Assembly: GCA_020081605.1 (NCBI GenBank)
Contig: JAHREC010000045.1
Span: 1,054,001-1,118,000, forward strand
From: Albifimbria verrucaria
Lineage: Eukaryota > Ascomycota > Sordariomycetes > Hypocreales > Stachybotryaceae
Direction of reading: 5' to 3'
DNA length: 64,000 nucleotides
Below the pieces are notes generated by a model. That model was not told where the DNA came from, made no database searches, and was given only the letters and a program-made list of their open reading frames with translations. Below, piece after piece: positions 40,021 through 53,005 of the stretch. Every line of letters begins with the position of its first letter. The stretch's first letter is position 1. The position numbers and the translations under genes were made by a program.

Positions 40021-41777
40021 TTACGATGGTATGGCCTCAGTCTCAGTAATGTACTGGGCTACGGGTGTGTACCTCCAGCGTTGGAACGTCGCTACTCCTC
40101 CATCGGGACACTTCACACCGCTCCCTGCTCCATTGCACGTCGCATAGACACCCAGCAGACTTCCAACAAAGGAGCCGCTACCACCACTGACCAGAGCAGA
40201 GGACGCTGTGGCTACAGTTATGGGTCGTTTGCAGCCTTGTGAAGCAGCAAGACGGTACGTCTTGGGATCCTCAGCATAGATGTGCAAGCGGATGGGATCA
40301 TCTGTCCAGTTTCCTGGGACGGGGACCACTACGGGCGCAGGGACGGTGCCGGTTCCAATCGCACGGAAACGGAGTGACAGGTTATCTCCGTCCAAGCGCA
40401 CAATGCCAATATCGATATGGTTAAGCTGCGTCAAGAAGACAGTTACCCCAGCCTCTTGGCCAATCTCGGTAGGAGCAAATGACACGTCCACGCTGAAATG
40501 GAACAGGGTCTGGGTCTGGCGACGACCGACGAAAGATAAACCTCGTTGGCCAGAGAGCTCAATCTGGTCGACGCTAAAGGGAATGCCAGTAAGGTTATTG
40601 CGGCTGGGAACAATCTGCAACCCGGCATCAGTAGTGCTGAAGACGTCCTCGCGTGGCACACGCCAGTAAACAAAGTGCTTAGGGATTGTCGATGCAGCTG
40701 TGAAGTCGTACGAGTCAGGATCTCCATTGAAGGGTCCATCTCCTGGAACATCCCTGCTCTGCGGAGGCAGTGGCCACCCCGACATGTCTCCTCTGACAGG
40801 CTGCAGGACAGGCCATTCCCCTTGTTCCAAGTTGCCGGAAAGAGAACGGTCTCACGACCCATCGGATAATGCCGATACTCCGGACCCGATCGTGTGGCCA
40901 GGGCCACTCCCACCAGTTGCCGTTGAGATCGGTGAACAAGTCTCCATGACCGACAGTCTGGAAGTATTGGTTCGTGCCTCGGTTGGTCAGGATTGGGTTG
41001 TTTTCATATGCCTCATACGGGCCCCAAATGTTCTTGGCACGAGCAATTGTGATTGCATGGTCGGTCGCGGTACCACCTTCGGCAATCATCACGTAGTACC
41101 AGCCATCACGCTTGTAAATATGCGGGCCTATTAATATTAGCCATGAGCCACCTCCCGAGCCATCCGAAATATTTACCTTCTGGCCAAACACCTCCAGTTC
41201 CGTTCCAGATGGACACAGGGGGCTGGCTAAGGGCACCCGTCTCGAGGTTGAATTCCTGGAGCAAAATGCCTTGAGTCGCAACGTACACCTTTCCATCGTC
41301 GTCCCAAAAGATGTCAGGATCAATTCGACCTGTCTCGAACCTTACCGGGTCGCTCCAAGTTTCATCAGTGAACGGGTCAGTCGTGCGGAAGACCACGCCA
41401 ATGATGCCACCAGGAACACCCAGGTATTCGCAAATAACAAAGAACTCTCCCTCGTGGTGACGAATGGTCGCAGCATACATGCCTTGCTGCTGCTGGTCCG
41501 TTTTCCAGCTAATGCCAGGCAGCTGTGCCTCGCGGTTCCAAGCATGGCTGATGAGACGCCAATTGATGAGATCCTTGGAGGCATAGATGGGAAGTCCGGG
41601 GAAGGCGATGAAAGTGGACGTGACGCAGTAGTATGTGTCTTCTACGCGGACACACGATGGGTCAGAATGCCACCCAGGCAGGATGGGGTTGTGGAACGTC
41701 GAGTTTTCGCCCTGCGCAATACAGAATTGGGCCCCGAGAGAGGCCAAAAGCCCCAGGCTGAGGTTGAATAACTTCAT
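40021..41777 (-). CDS. GH43 beta-xylosidase/arabinofuranosidase with C-terminal beta-sandwich
   Basis: A second secreted GH43 enzyme, not closely similar in architecture to the one at 21593-23457. A signal peptide (MKLFNLSLGLLASLGAQF) precedes FHNPILPGWHSDPSC, which carries the general-base aspartate; the longer frame from 41789 is less likely because it delays the signal. The second acidic site is RIDPDIFWDDDGKVYV and the proton donor is in GVWPEGPHIYKRDGWYY, split by an intron at about 41130-41175 that joins in phase. The C-terminal half (FSVDVSFAPTEIGQEAGV and LRFRAIGTGTV) is the beta-sandwich usual in xylosidase-type GH43 proteins. One base is missing at each of the C runs (plus strand) at 40909-40911 and 40818-40821. 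No CBM1. It probably trims xylo- or arabino-oligosaccharides. Confidence 0.9.
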
Positions 41778-42342
41778 CGTTGCTCTCAACGCCGATGTCC
41801 CGCGTCGGTAAATGCCGTACCTGCGAGCCCTACGCGCCTCGCCAATGGCGGCAAAACTTCCATTTTATACCTGCCCACGAACACTCTCGTGGCATGTTTA
41901 TGGCTGATCTTTCCGGACCAAGATGCGACTTTAATGCCCCGAGTTTGTTTAGCCGGTATCCAGGCAGGAAAATTGTTGTCCATCACCGTACTTATGCATC
42001 CTGATTAGTTCGCTTAGTTGCGAATGCCCATATATGTGCGTTCGGGTGGATCTTTGCGAACCAGAACCGACTTGCACTGCATGACGTGGTTCCCCGCACC
42101 ATCGTCTTGCCATCAATCAATCTCATGAGGGGACAATTGCGGAGGTGGAGCGTCAGTACCGGTAGGCTAAATGAAGCTGATCCTTTAGGTTAAGTTGCCG
42201 TTCGTGGGTCCTCATTGTTAAACCCTCATCGAAACTATGTGGATCTCTATGTCGTATGCTCGCAGTTGCTACATCAGAACCTTTCGGAGAAGGTGCCGTG
42301 CCTCTACTTTTTTTTTTATGTACAGATTGCCCATCGTCCAGT
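41778..42342. other. Spacer upstream of the second GH43 gene
   Basis: Holds the GH43 promoter and the end of the MFS gene. A ten-base T run lies near 42308. No coding frame is supported. Confidence 0.45.
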
Positions 42343-44263
42343 TTAATGCGCGAACCGGAAGTCTAGTCTCTTGTTGCCCTCATCCTTCGTAGTCCGTATA
42401 TAGTGCTCCTTCTCCTCCGCGCTCATAGTGTTCCAAATCCTGGATCGCGATTTGTTACGTTGAATATAGTAGACCTTGATGAAGATGGTCATGACCACGT
42501 TCCAACCCACGATGGCCAAAAGAATCTTGTTTCCGCGCCTATAGAACGGCTTGTCGTCCTCACGATAAATCTATCACCTATTAGTCCATGATCGCAAACT
42601 TTGGAGAACTTTTTGCGGAAGTGAAAGCCTTACATGAGAAGATATAACTGAGCTGGCTTGACAAATCATATTGTACAGAGCGCTTCCAATTGTTCGGGTT
42701 CGTACCGAACCAGCATTGCGTGAAGTCAGACTGACTATAATGCGTATTTAGTTTCACCATCACAAAATTAACGGGAGGCCATGACATACCGTTGATGGAA
42801 TGAATGTAAGGGTAACCAATAAGAAGGACTGTAACAGCGTACCAGCTCCAAGGGCTCGAGTTTGAAGGAAGAAGCTCCAGCGCCAGAAGCAGAGGCAAAC
42901 ACCAGAATGAGTAGAAGAGAACGATTGCCATTCGGTTGTTGATGCGTTCCGAGTACCAAGACCAGAAAACCAGCTGAACAATAAATATCACGTATGCAGG
43001 GATTGTCAACAAGTTAGTCTCAAACGTGTCAAAGCCTAGTCCCCTAAGATTGAGAGTCAAATAGGCCGACACGGGCTGAATAGGAATAAGCATGGTGAAA
43101 CTGATGGCGTATAGTGGCCACATGTCGTAATCCATGAGTGAAGACACCAGGAGCTTCAGAGTAAGGCCCTGTCGGTTATGCATTCCACCCTGAAATCATC
43201 ATCTGTCAGCGAAATCATCTCCTCTTGGTTTGGGTGGATCGTACCTTTCCGGGGTCATCTCGTAGTACTCGATTGACCATGATTATTTCTTCTCTCTCAT
43301 TGAACCAACCATCCTTTCCGCGGAACCAACTAGCAGTTTCGGTTGGACTGGGGGCAGGTAAAACCACGAAATCACACCAATGATGGCTGTCAAAGCTCCT
43401 TCCAGAGCAAACAGCCATCTCCATCCCTCCCAGCCTCCAATTCCTCGCATCCGAAGTATACCAAAAGCTAAGAATGCTGCCAAGACATGGGTGAAATTCG
43501 AAGAGCAGTAGAAGAAACTGACGCGGAGGGAAGTTCCTTGTTCGTGTAGAAATATGAGAGATAGAGGAGAGCATCGGGAATGAAACCACCCTCGATAAGG
43601 CCCAGTAGCGCTCGGGTGGCGTAGAAACTCTTTTCTCCCACAATCAAACATTGGCAAATACCAACAATGCTCCAAAGCACCATCTGAATAGGAATCCAGA
43701 CATCAGGCCCCAGCTTCTTCGAAATCATTTGTGAAGGTACCTCGGCGGAGAGAAAGCAGAGATAAAAGATCATCATGCCATAGTTGTACTGATTTGTGGT
43801 GAGGTCGAGGTCGTTCAACATGCCGTCGCTGAGAGCTTGACCAATATTACCACGGTCGAGCTGCAAAGCAAAGAACATGAGACAAACCCATGAGCATATG
43901 CGGTAGTCCAACTATCAAGTTTTTCATTTAGTTCAATGGCTATGCATATTGGGGTTTCATTGATCATACCCTTCGCACGAGCTTCTTCTCCTCCTTTTCT
44001 GTCCATTCGGCAGTCGGATCATATCTATGTCGGCCCTCATATTCCGGGATTGGCTCGTACAGCTCGACAGCCACACCACCAACATAGGCGTCACGGCTCT
44101 CGTCACCTTTGAACTGGCTTGGGGCGGAGTGACGAAAGATTCCGGGGACTCGATTTCTGGGTGACGAACCCTTCCAAACCTGGTTTGCTTTCCATTGCTA
44201 GATGCCGGGTTGTTTTTGAGCTGGACTCACGATGAACTCCCGAACCGAAGACGACAGATTCAT
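42343..44263 (-). CDS. MFS transporter, allantoate/nicotinate permease type (Dal5-like)
   Basis: A twelve-helix plasma-membrane importer of the anion:cation symporter family, which takes up small organic anions such as allantoate, ureidosuccinate or vitamins. The start at 44263 ([11 protein letters not shown]), with a very short intron before [19 protein letters not shown], reproduces the family's usual N-terminus. Then come [41 protein letters not shown] and [20 protein letters not shown]. After the central loop follow [24 protein letters not shown] helices, then [20 protein letters not shown] and [15 protein letters not shown]. Introns near 43190-43245, 42735-42790 and 42575-42630 join in phase. 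One base is missing in the G run 43528-43530 and one in 43350-43354 (plus strand). Substrate not predictable. Confidence 0.9.
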
Positions 44264-47200
44264 CTTATACAACATGGTTTCAATCGATTACTTAACGCAC
44301 CCTCAAATCGCTTCCAAGCACGAAGCTACGTGCAACTGGAACATTATGGTGCAATTTCAATTGCTGTTAGCTGATTGGCCTACCGTGGTGGGCTATTCCC
44401 CAATTGAGCATAATTGGGTGCCCATCTTGGTGGGCACACAACATGTGCTATGCGGCATGTCACCGAGATCGCAAGTTCGTTGAGCAGAATTCTGGGTACG
44501 GCAAGGCCTGTTGGCCTGCTAGCCTCTCGCCACTATGGCCATGATGTTGCGATATTTCCCAAGATGCATCAGGGACCACCAGACATGCATCTCCGGTTCT
44601 CCGCATCCAATTGTCAAAGCACATCCCACCATGCCCCTAGCAGTCTAGAATGCAACCACGCCCCCGACGCACTCTTTTCAATAGGTATATATCGGTTAAT
44701 AGTCGATGGCATCATCCCTCTAAGTCTTGGCAGTGGCAGAAGAGCTTGCAGAGTGGCCAATGCACCGAAAGCTGGAACCCCAACCGGGTTGCATGCTTCG
44801 TGGTGGGGGACAAAGAGAAGTCACCGATAACGGGGTATGTTAGCTTAATGGGTTTAGACAGTATACGGGGGCATGGATGGTATGAAGGGTTCTGAATAAG
44901 TGCAGTACAAGAGCGGATTGTTCATTCCGGCTGCACAGAAACGGCTGGACTAGAATTGGGGCGAGGCGCGTGGTTTGCTATCCTACAATCGAAAAGGCCA
45001 AAGTAAGTAAGATATAACTACAGATGAGTCGCCATTCCGGTCTACCTCGTCAAGAGCTAAAGAGTCGAGTCGGTCTTTGCTGCCCCGTCAATTTAGATGA
45101 ATATCCATCTGCCTGTTTCTTCACTCAAAGTGATCTATAAGCCCGTGGCAAATCCATGGCTCGTGAAGTGCCTCAAATTTCGTTCTAGACTTACATACTT
45201 GCATGAGTTTGTTATGATAGCGTAACGAAATCCCCCACAACGCCACATCGTTGCCACACTGAATACTATTGAACGCATGCTACTCACATCTCCCGAAAGG
45301 GCTCAAGGTAGAACCCTTCCAAAGAAAACCTTTTACGCGAATTGGACCCGCGCCGATCTCTAAATGCCACCTTGGCGATATTTGCCACACTATAGAAGAT
45401 GTATTTGAGCCATTCTGCCCTCAGAGCTTGCTTTGATTGAACATCTATAGTGGCAATTGGACCAAAACTCGTAACTTGACCCTCGTACACCAAAAGTTAA
45501 GCAACAAAACTCAGCTAAACCTAGGTTCATTCCATGTCTTTCTCCAAAACATCCAGACATCAATACTAGATGTATTATATTGGATGTCTGTTATATTTGA
45601 GTTGTCACCTCTTCGGGATAAGTCTCATTACCAGGCTCCTTAAAATATTGGTGAGGAGTCGCTGGGGTTTGTTCATGTACAAAACGTTGCGCATTGTCGA
45701 TACGCGCTAACCCACAATACTGCTTGGAAAGATTAAAAATATATGTATGTTCCATTCGAGAAAGTCTTCTCTCGTTTCAATGTTTGTGTTTCAGTTCATT
45801 GGCTACCGTGTTTCTGTCATGTAGATGATGAGCCTTGCATTACCTTGTGTGCTCCAGTACCAATACTAAGAATGACATTATTTCATAAGTAGACCCCAAC
45901 CGCGGCCTTATGATATCACACCTACCTATATCGGGAGAATAAAGGGGTTCTAGGCCTTGGCAATCGCGATTCATCCTTGGCTGCCTCGCATTGCTTTCCG
46001 AGTGAGCCTGAGTAGCTGATGCCGTAGGGTTGGGCTCATATCAGAGTTCAATTAATAGAACTTATCCCACGGTGTACCGTGTCAATTCATCACCGCTTTC
46101 CCTAGAGATGATTCGTATTTGACTAAAGTCTTGAATAAGACTTCACTCAACTATCAATTGCATCTTACCGTGTAACGTATCGAGCCTGGAAATCAAGGGA
46201 ATCTCATCATATGGACATATTCTTTCTCGCCAGTCGCGCAAAGGCATACTGCCGCGATGTATTTACTGTTCTAAAAACCCCAATTCCATTACCTAAAGTG
46301 GGAATTTCAAATAGCTGACAATATACAGATGTATTTGGTTCTAGTTTCCAACACAGTAGCTGTCCACACTGACAATTGTAAGTACAGATGAGTTATTTGA
46401 TTCTTAGGTAAAGCACTATATAGCAATAAAGCGTACCCTCCTGCCCCATACGTCTCCTTAGCCCATTTTGCTCGCATCATAGATTAGAGACGTTTGATGC
46501 AGAGTTGATGCACACTACACCAAGCCTGTTCCTTGAAGTTGTCTTCTTACTATGGTTATGTGCGCATTACACAAGTAAGAGTTGGACTATGCCTTGCGTT
46601 CCCTAGACATTTCAGGGGTCCAATGGTCTCCAGCTCGACTCTTATCTGCTAACCAGCGTAAAAGCATCTCACTTTTAGCTCCTTCGCTGTCTAAGGTACA
46701 GTTAGCTAACAAAGCAATTCACTGATGCGGAAAGCTCTTGCCTAGAACATCGGTATCTTTTTTGTCCTGCTCGCAGGCGCTTTATTGCCAACGGCCTCAA
46801 CAAATGCTTTCAACGGACATGTAGGCATCGTTAGGTTTGTCTGGTTAAGTCGCTGAAGACAATATCGCAGGATCGTGTATTACTTGCGGCTGGGTGTTGG
46901 GGACAAATTCGTAATGGCCGTAGCTAGTTAATCACAAGCCGACGACATTCGGATACGATGTTGAGAATCATAATTTAAACTGACTGAAGAGTAGTTTAAA
47001 CCATTCATTGCCATTCAAGCTTTCGCCATTCGTCGTCAGCGTATGCTGTCCGACATCTGTGACAGAAGCCATTGACTGGACTTAAGGGCTGTCGTATTGA
47101 CGTCAATCGCTTTGAAGTTGATCTTAGACTCCCTGCAATGACAGAAATCTGAAGGCCAAAGCCCCAAAACATATCCCTGTAAAATCGTGTCTTTGACGAT

Positions 47201-48003
47201 TTGTGTCATGCTGACATGGTTTTTGCAATGCCACTAGGCGACCTTGTCTATGTTAACTGGCGCATGGTATGGCAGGTTTGGGCCTTGGCCGAAGTTAGAT
47301 ACAGAAAGTCACAAAATTCTGGTAGATTCATGCGGCTTCCTGGCTTGTTTACATCCATACAGGACTGTGGGATGATCAATCTCGGGAACGTCATGACAAT
47401 GTATGCATTGGCTGAACGGCATACTTTGCCAGCATACCACAGCAGGCTCAAAGTTTGACTGGCATAACTGGGAGTATGGACAATGAGGTATTGACATAGA
47501 TACATGGGATGTCCCGACTACGAGGCACGCTCGAAGTGGAACAGCCTATGCTTGTCAGGACATGGCGATGTCAGGTCAAGGTAGTCCCGCCACACGTCCA
47601 GCCTTTGCCGGGACAAATCAAAAGACACCCGGCATCTTATCGGGACCTACAAACGGCCTTATCGGGACTTTTGGGACCTCTTCACGGGTGGGGTAGACGA
47701 GACTGTAATCAAGAATTCCGAAATGATTACCAGTGTCGAACAATTGAGCAGAATAGGCCTACTGGCATAGGACCATCTGTTTAAACCACAAGCCTTAGTA
47801 GACCATTGATTTTGATGTCAAATTAGAGACATACCGGGGTATATGCAGTTTTGATCACCTGAGGACCGGTTGATCGCCTATGCGAACTATGCAATATCAA
47901 AGTCCAATGGTCCGCATTCCAATTGTTGTTTCAATCTTACTCGTTCTCCGCCTGGCCAAGTCACCAAGCCTAATGTTTTGATCATTTAGTTTGTATTACC
48001 GCA
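44264..48003. other. Long gene-free stretch
   Basis: About 3.7 kb with no assigned gene. It is AT-rich in the middle. Around 47600-47670 the motif CTTATCGGGAC occurs twice about 20 bases apart, with a further CCGGGAC just upstream; its meaning is unclear. The final part is the promoter of the C2H2 gene. Confidence 0.4.
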
Positions 48004-50014
48004 ATGATGCAAGGCAACCCAAACAAGGCATCTGGCTCTCCGCCTCTGCTTATCGACGAGTTCCGACGCAAGTATTCGTGGGCAAATGGAGTCAGCCGAA
48101 GCACCGAGGCTTCCCAAACACAATACCGAAAGGATCTAAAGAAGGCCTTTGCAGAAATAGATGGGCTCATGGCTGGTTTCACATTCCTAGACGAGATGCA
48201 ACCAGGCGACCCGACTCTGGTATCACATACTACCTCATCCGAGCATACCACAGCAGGTTCTACAACATGTAATACATCCGCAAATGTGTCTCATGATTAC
48301 GCTATGGAGATATCGGATCAAGATTTCTTGGTAACCGAAGACGAAACTTCATATGACAATGCATCCGCGCAGTTCTCAGATCCTTGTGCACAGCCCATGG
48401 CTACCCAATGGGCTGCCATACGAAATTTGAGGGAAGAAATGGAGCACCATCATCGACGTTTTGAATCTCTTTTATGCGTCTCTCGCGATCCCACCTTGAG
48501 GCAGTTACAGGAATCTTTTCAGAACTCGAGGGCGATACGAAAGACAGGGGTCTTGATTTTGCGGGACATGCTAGACGGTTTCTGTCCCAGCAAGCTCAAA
48601 GACATCTTTGCTTTTGCTAGTTTGTCTTATGCTGTCTCACAACTCCTGTTCAAGGAAGGCCGTATAGAGAAGTTCCAAATCCTTGAGGGCCTCAGGGCCT
48701 GGCGTGATGCAATCTCAGACCGCGTGGAGAGGAGGCTTTCAACAAACTCGCTCGAGACTTGTGGCCAGAAGCACGAGACCATCTGCATTTTATCCCTCTC
48801 CCACGAGTCCACCCACAGAACGAAATGCCCTTGCCATTTCAACAAGACGGCGCCTTTGATGGAAACCCGCCGGGGCTTTTTCCAAAGACCGATACCTCGT
48901 CCAGAACTGCGGATGAGATAACTACAAGCATGCTTGATCAATGGCTAACGACTTCGGGCCCGGTGGGGCTTAGTCAGGCACCCTCGAGTTGGTTTGAGCA
49001 AGCCATAGATCTTACGGATCTTACACATGATACCTGGAATTTTTCTGAGCTCAGTGGTCTGGGTGGCTCTTTGCTCAACCAACCAGCCTCTACCTCTACG
49101 GACTTCGCCGGGAACCAACTACCAAGCAGTTCTCACCAGCCGAGTTCAGTACCTTTTGATGTCGTGCATGAGCCTACAGACCTTGATAGAGTCCAACCAG
49201 TGGTAGCTGATCATACAGAAATTCAAGGCGTCAAGAAGACGCACTTAAATGATACATGTATCTTCTTGGTTGTCGTAGCATTCATGGCTGATATACAAGA
49301 CTTATTGCGCATCCTCTCAGGAAGTGGATTGCTATCAAAGCCTGAAAAGCTCTACAGAGCTGAAGCAGAGGAGCAAAGGCGATTTTATAAGGCAGTGAAA
49401 GAGGAATTCTCCGAAAAGGGATACACCAAGACCATGACACACGTCGTCGTTATAATGCACTATTGTCTGTTGCGAAAATGTTCGCCAGAGAAGCCTATCT
49501 TCGGAAATCCCACGAGGTGAAGCGTTATCTCGTGAGCATATCCATGGTATGACATCACACATCATGCGATGTAAGAGAACTAACATAATATAGGCGGTAT
49601 TCCCCCTGGTGAGCATTGGGAGCAATTCGTTTCATGGGTTATGCAGAATCGTCCCAGCGACGCGCACAATGGTGCGGAAAGTCCACTGCACCCTAGACGA
49701 GCAGAACAATCTCGGACAAATAAGCCGCGGTGAGTGGAACTACATGTCAGCTCTATAGATGCTAACAGCATTCAAGAAAGGTTCGCGCTTGCAATTTTCC
49801 TGGCTGTGAGCATACCTGTCAGACTGCCAGTGGTTTGCTGAAACACAAGCGGGAAGTACATCGCCAAGCGAACGTAATACATTGCCCGGAGTGCAATTAC
49901 AGCAACGTTAGGCGAGATCGTGTCCGCACGCACTTCAATGGGCATCATGCTGGATTGAGATTACCAGATTTCTTACAAGGAGATATCCGCGTGAGGAGAG
50001 CGAGGAGAAGTTGA
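48004..50014 (+). CDS. C2H2 zinc-finger protein with two C-terminal fingers
   Basis: A likely nuclear regulator, mostly of unassigned sequence. The long N-terminal part (from MMQGNPNKASG) is acidic, helical in patches (IRNLREEMEHHHRRFESLL, LKDIFAFASLSYAVSQLLF) and has no family I can name. Then comes a serine/threonine-rich middle with WFEQAIDLTDLTHDTWNF. The last exon encodes two fingers: CNFPGCEHTCQ...HKREVH (C-x4-C type) and CPECNYSNVRRDRVRTHF followed by HH (C-x2-C type). Introns are likely at about 49525-49592 and 49730-49784. One base is missing near 48735, 49430 and 49594; after each the frame returns to protein that fits, for instance AKMFAREAYLRKSHEVKRYL. The architecture resembles Fusarium-type C2H2 proteins of unknown role. 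Confidence 0.72.
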
Positions 50015-50768
50015 TTGGTCTTAATATGCGTATACAGAAGATATGGCATCAACGGCGGCAAGGACAAAATAATGGCATGGTTGGCCAAAAAGCTTGGGTC
50101 TGGCTTAGGCACTCACACATTTTCAAGGGTTCCTCTTCTCTGTCGGTCCAAAGTCCCTTTTCCTTCCGGCATTTGGTTCGAGGGATCTTAATCGTAGAGC
50201 CAATGGCCCTATTTATTCCCAGGCACCCTGGGATAGGATTTATATGCCGAGTTTCCCCACTCTTCGGAAAACAGAACTAAAACCTAGGAAGGATCCGAAT
50301 CACAGCATATCTCAAACAAAGGATTATAACAAGGATACTAGACTCTCCACTAAAATGCTACCACGGCCATGCCGGCTGGCTTACAGAGTGGTAAGTCCGA
50401 GAAGGAAGGCATAGTTCCTTTGCCTTATCATTAGCACTGCCTGTATCCCTAATGTTCGGAATCTTCGTGGGATAAACTGGGGCACTAATAAACTGAGGGA
50501 ATGGTGTATTTCAACGGCTATTTACAGTTTTGGTCGAGTATCGTAAGCTATACCGATTTTGCTATCAACTTCCTGTTTCAATAATGACTGATTGATCAGT
50601 AAGTTGAATGATGTTGCACGAGGGGCTTACCATCGGCTCTTCACAAGTGCGTCAACGTCGTGTATATATGCCGGGCCATCTCCTCTCGGTATTGTTTGAT
50701 GCTCTGCCTGATTACCCCCAGCATCCTGACAAAACTGCCATCTTCATTTTCTCAACCTCTCCTACAAT
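50015..50768. other. Promoter region of a small secreted protein gene
   Basis: Upstream of the start at 50769. Contains TATA-like ATATATG near 50665 and CT-rich sequence just before the ATG. No coding frame is supported. Confidence 0.4.
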
Positions 50769-51128
50769 ATGCGTACCTCAGTTGTTGTTCTCGGCTTTTC
50801 TGCCTTGGTCGCTGCCGCACCGCAGGGCGTTCCTGACAAGCCCATTACCTTCTGGGCTCGATTCTACAGAGAAGCCAGCGATTGCACCGGTGGCAACACT
50901 GCCTCCTACTTGGCCACCATGGGCAACTGTGTTAACATCGCCGTCCCAGGCTCTGGATCAGCTATCATCCAGATCGGAGAAGTCGCCAAATACTATCTTG
51001 CTGGATGGACCGAGCCTGACTGCAAGGGTACCGTCGTCATGGTGGAGACAAGCCCGGGTATCTGCACTGACCTGGGTGGATTGAACGTTGCCAGTTGGTC
51101 TAACGACATGAAGCCATTCGGCGAGTAA
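50769..51128 (+). CDS. Small secreted cysteine-containing protein
   Basis: An intronless 119-residue protein with a clear signal peptide (MRTSVVVLGFSALVAAAPQ), so it should be secreted. The mature part is about 100 residues with four cysteines, giving up to two disulfides, and reads WARFYREASDCTGGN, NCVNIAVPGSGSA, WTEPDCKGTVVMVE and GICTDLGGLNVASW. I recognise no enzyme family. The spacing (cysteine after DC, then NC, DC and IC) recalls the many small beta-rich secreted proteins of plant-associated fungi, some of which are effectors. That role is an inference from size and secretion only. It stands alone between gene-poor spacers. Confidence 0.8.
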   Translation: MRTSVVVLGFSALVAAAPQGVPDKPITFWARFYREASDCTGGNTASYLATMGNCVNIAVPGSGSAIIQIGEVAKYYLAGWTEPDCKGTVVMVETSPGICTDLGGLNVASWSNDMKPFGE

Positions 51129-53005
51129 ATATAGCCACAAGGACAACCAATTTGGACTGGGGGAGTTAGGTCAGACAGTTTCTACGTACAAATTAGCACC
51201 AAATACTACATAACTTCCTCCATCAAATTGCCTTTTGTGGGAGATACTCAGAATGATATTGAATTTACCATTAATTCAAGCCTTGATCGTTTTATGGGGA
51301 TGACAAGGTTGCTATACAGGACATAGAAAGTTGAACCACTACTCAAAGGCTTCCTAAAAGGCAGACACTGCCTCCCACCACCCTCTGCGTCTCCTTTACT
51401 TGTCCAGATACGGATTTCCTTGGGTGTTGTTCCTACAAGGTTGAAAAGTATGCTAATATGCAAAATAAGCTGCCTTTCCCATAAGATAGTAGCGCATTTC
51501 TACAGCGATGAGAAGGCAGCAGAGAAGTGTATCATGCCGCCCATTCCATACTCAGACCTGGAGGTAGCTCTAGGAACCGCTCCCAAGGTTGTTCCTACAA
51601 ATGCTTCCGAAATCCTTCCTGGTTACGGGACCAAGAACGATACCTATGCCAGTTCAACAACCTTCTCAACTCCAGAGGGCCAACGTCTTATCTGCGGGCG
51701 CAACTCAAGACCTTCTGGATCGCTCTTGGTGCTAATGGGTCGCTTGTTACAGAAGACTTTTGTTGAGAAAACGTGCCACATAAATGCAATTAAAATTTGT
51801 TACCAGGAAACCAGAACACAGGTTAGGAAACCTGAAAGCATCACTAGCTGTAGGTGTGACACTTCAAACTGATTCCCTGAATCATGGAAACCCTAGTCCA
51901 GCGTGATTGACTAGTTCATTCACTGAGAGATTTGTGGTGTTTCGCAATGAAAAACAAATGCATTGCGCCAACGACCAGATGAGTTTGTGTTTTCTCAAAT
52001 TTCAGTCATTTCAACCATATTTTGTTTCATATTCCTTCAACTCAACTAAATTCTCCTGTAAAGAAGAATCCAGCACCTTCCGTTGAAGAAACACCACAAC
52101 CACGGTCAAGATATGGTATCTGTATAACAGCTTGGCGTCTCAAAGAACACTTTAGTCTTGAATTTGGTACCAATTCTTTGTACAGTTGTTTTTGCCATAC
52201 GTATATGGTCGACTTGGAAGAAACTCATGTGTTGAGAAGCACGCAAGATGTTATCAAGCGTTCGAAGTTCTCGCCAACTAATGAGTCAAACCACATACTT
52301 ACCGCCTACCAGTGATATGCCATTGTATGGGCTCAGGTGCCTGTTCAGGACTAACGATACGATACTTCATCAGCTATATTGTATGTGGGCAAATGGTTGT
52401 GTAGTCTAGATTTAGAGGAATCTTGCGAAGCAAACCGCCGGGTGTGGCCCTTTTCCTTTGCCTAGACAGTACACCCAGATCTTTCCCATCCTCCAAAGCC
52501 CACGTGAGATGTTGCAAGTTTTCGGGTCAGTCTAGTATTTAGCGTGGTAATCCATAAACCCTCTCAAACCTTTCACTAATTGCTGCGTCGTCCGGGTATA
52601 TTAGCCAACCTGGATTTTCCGTAGATCTCTGCATTTCTCCTTCAGCCGGCATGCGAGCACGATGTGTGGTTGATGCGGCAAAAAGTACGGGATCCACGGG
52701 GCTCATGGACGGCTTTACTAAACATACCAGCCCGTCGATTGGTGGTGAAACCTGAACATATCCGTTGGCCCCAGGCACCCCGCTTCCCTTTCTCTGAGAT
52801 GGCGCAGAAGAAGGTAGCATCAAGACGGCCATGTCCCTTCCGATTTGAGGACGAATGTGTTTTTCTACCGAATTCCTAGCTCATGTGGATTAAGGGTTGG
52901 GTTTAGGAGATTTGCCTATAAATATCCCGATAAGTCGTCGCCAAGCTTCGACAAGATATCTCCTACGAGCTCCATCAACAAGTCCAAGGGCCTGGCCAAT
53001 CCCAC
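51129..53005. other. Intergenic with a possible relic
   Basis: About 1.9 kb. From about 51495 to 51760 the plus strand reads EVALGTAPKVVPTNASEILP and nearby text that looks protein-like, but there is no start with context and no known family. The rest is AT-rich. The last 200 bases form the beta-galactosidase promoter and leader. Confidence 0.35.

Noticed and set aside
41786..41986. Small minus-strand gene upstream of the second GH43
   Set aside because: No family features and it overlaps the expected promoter.
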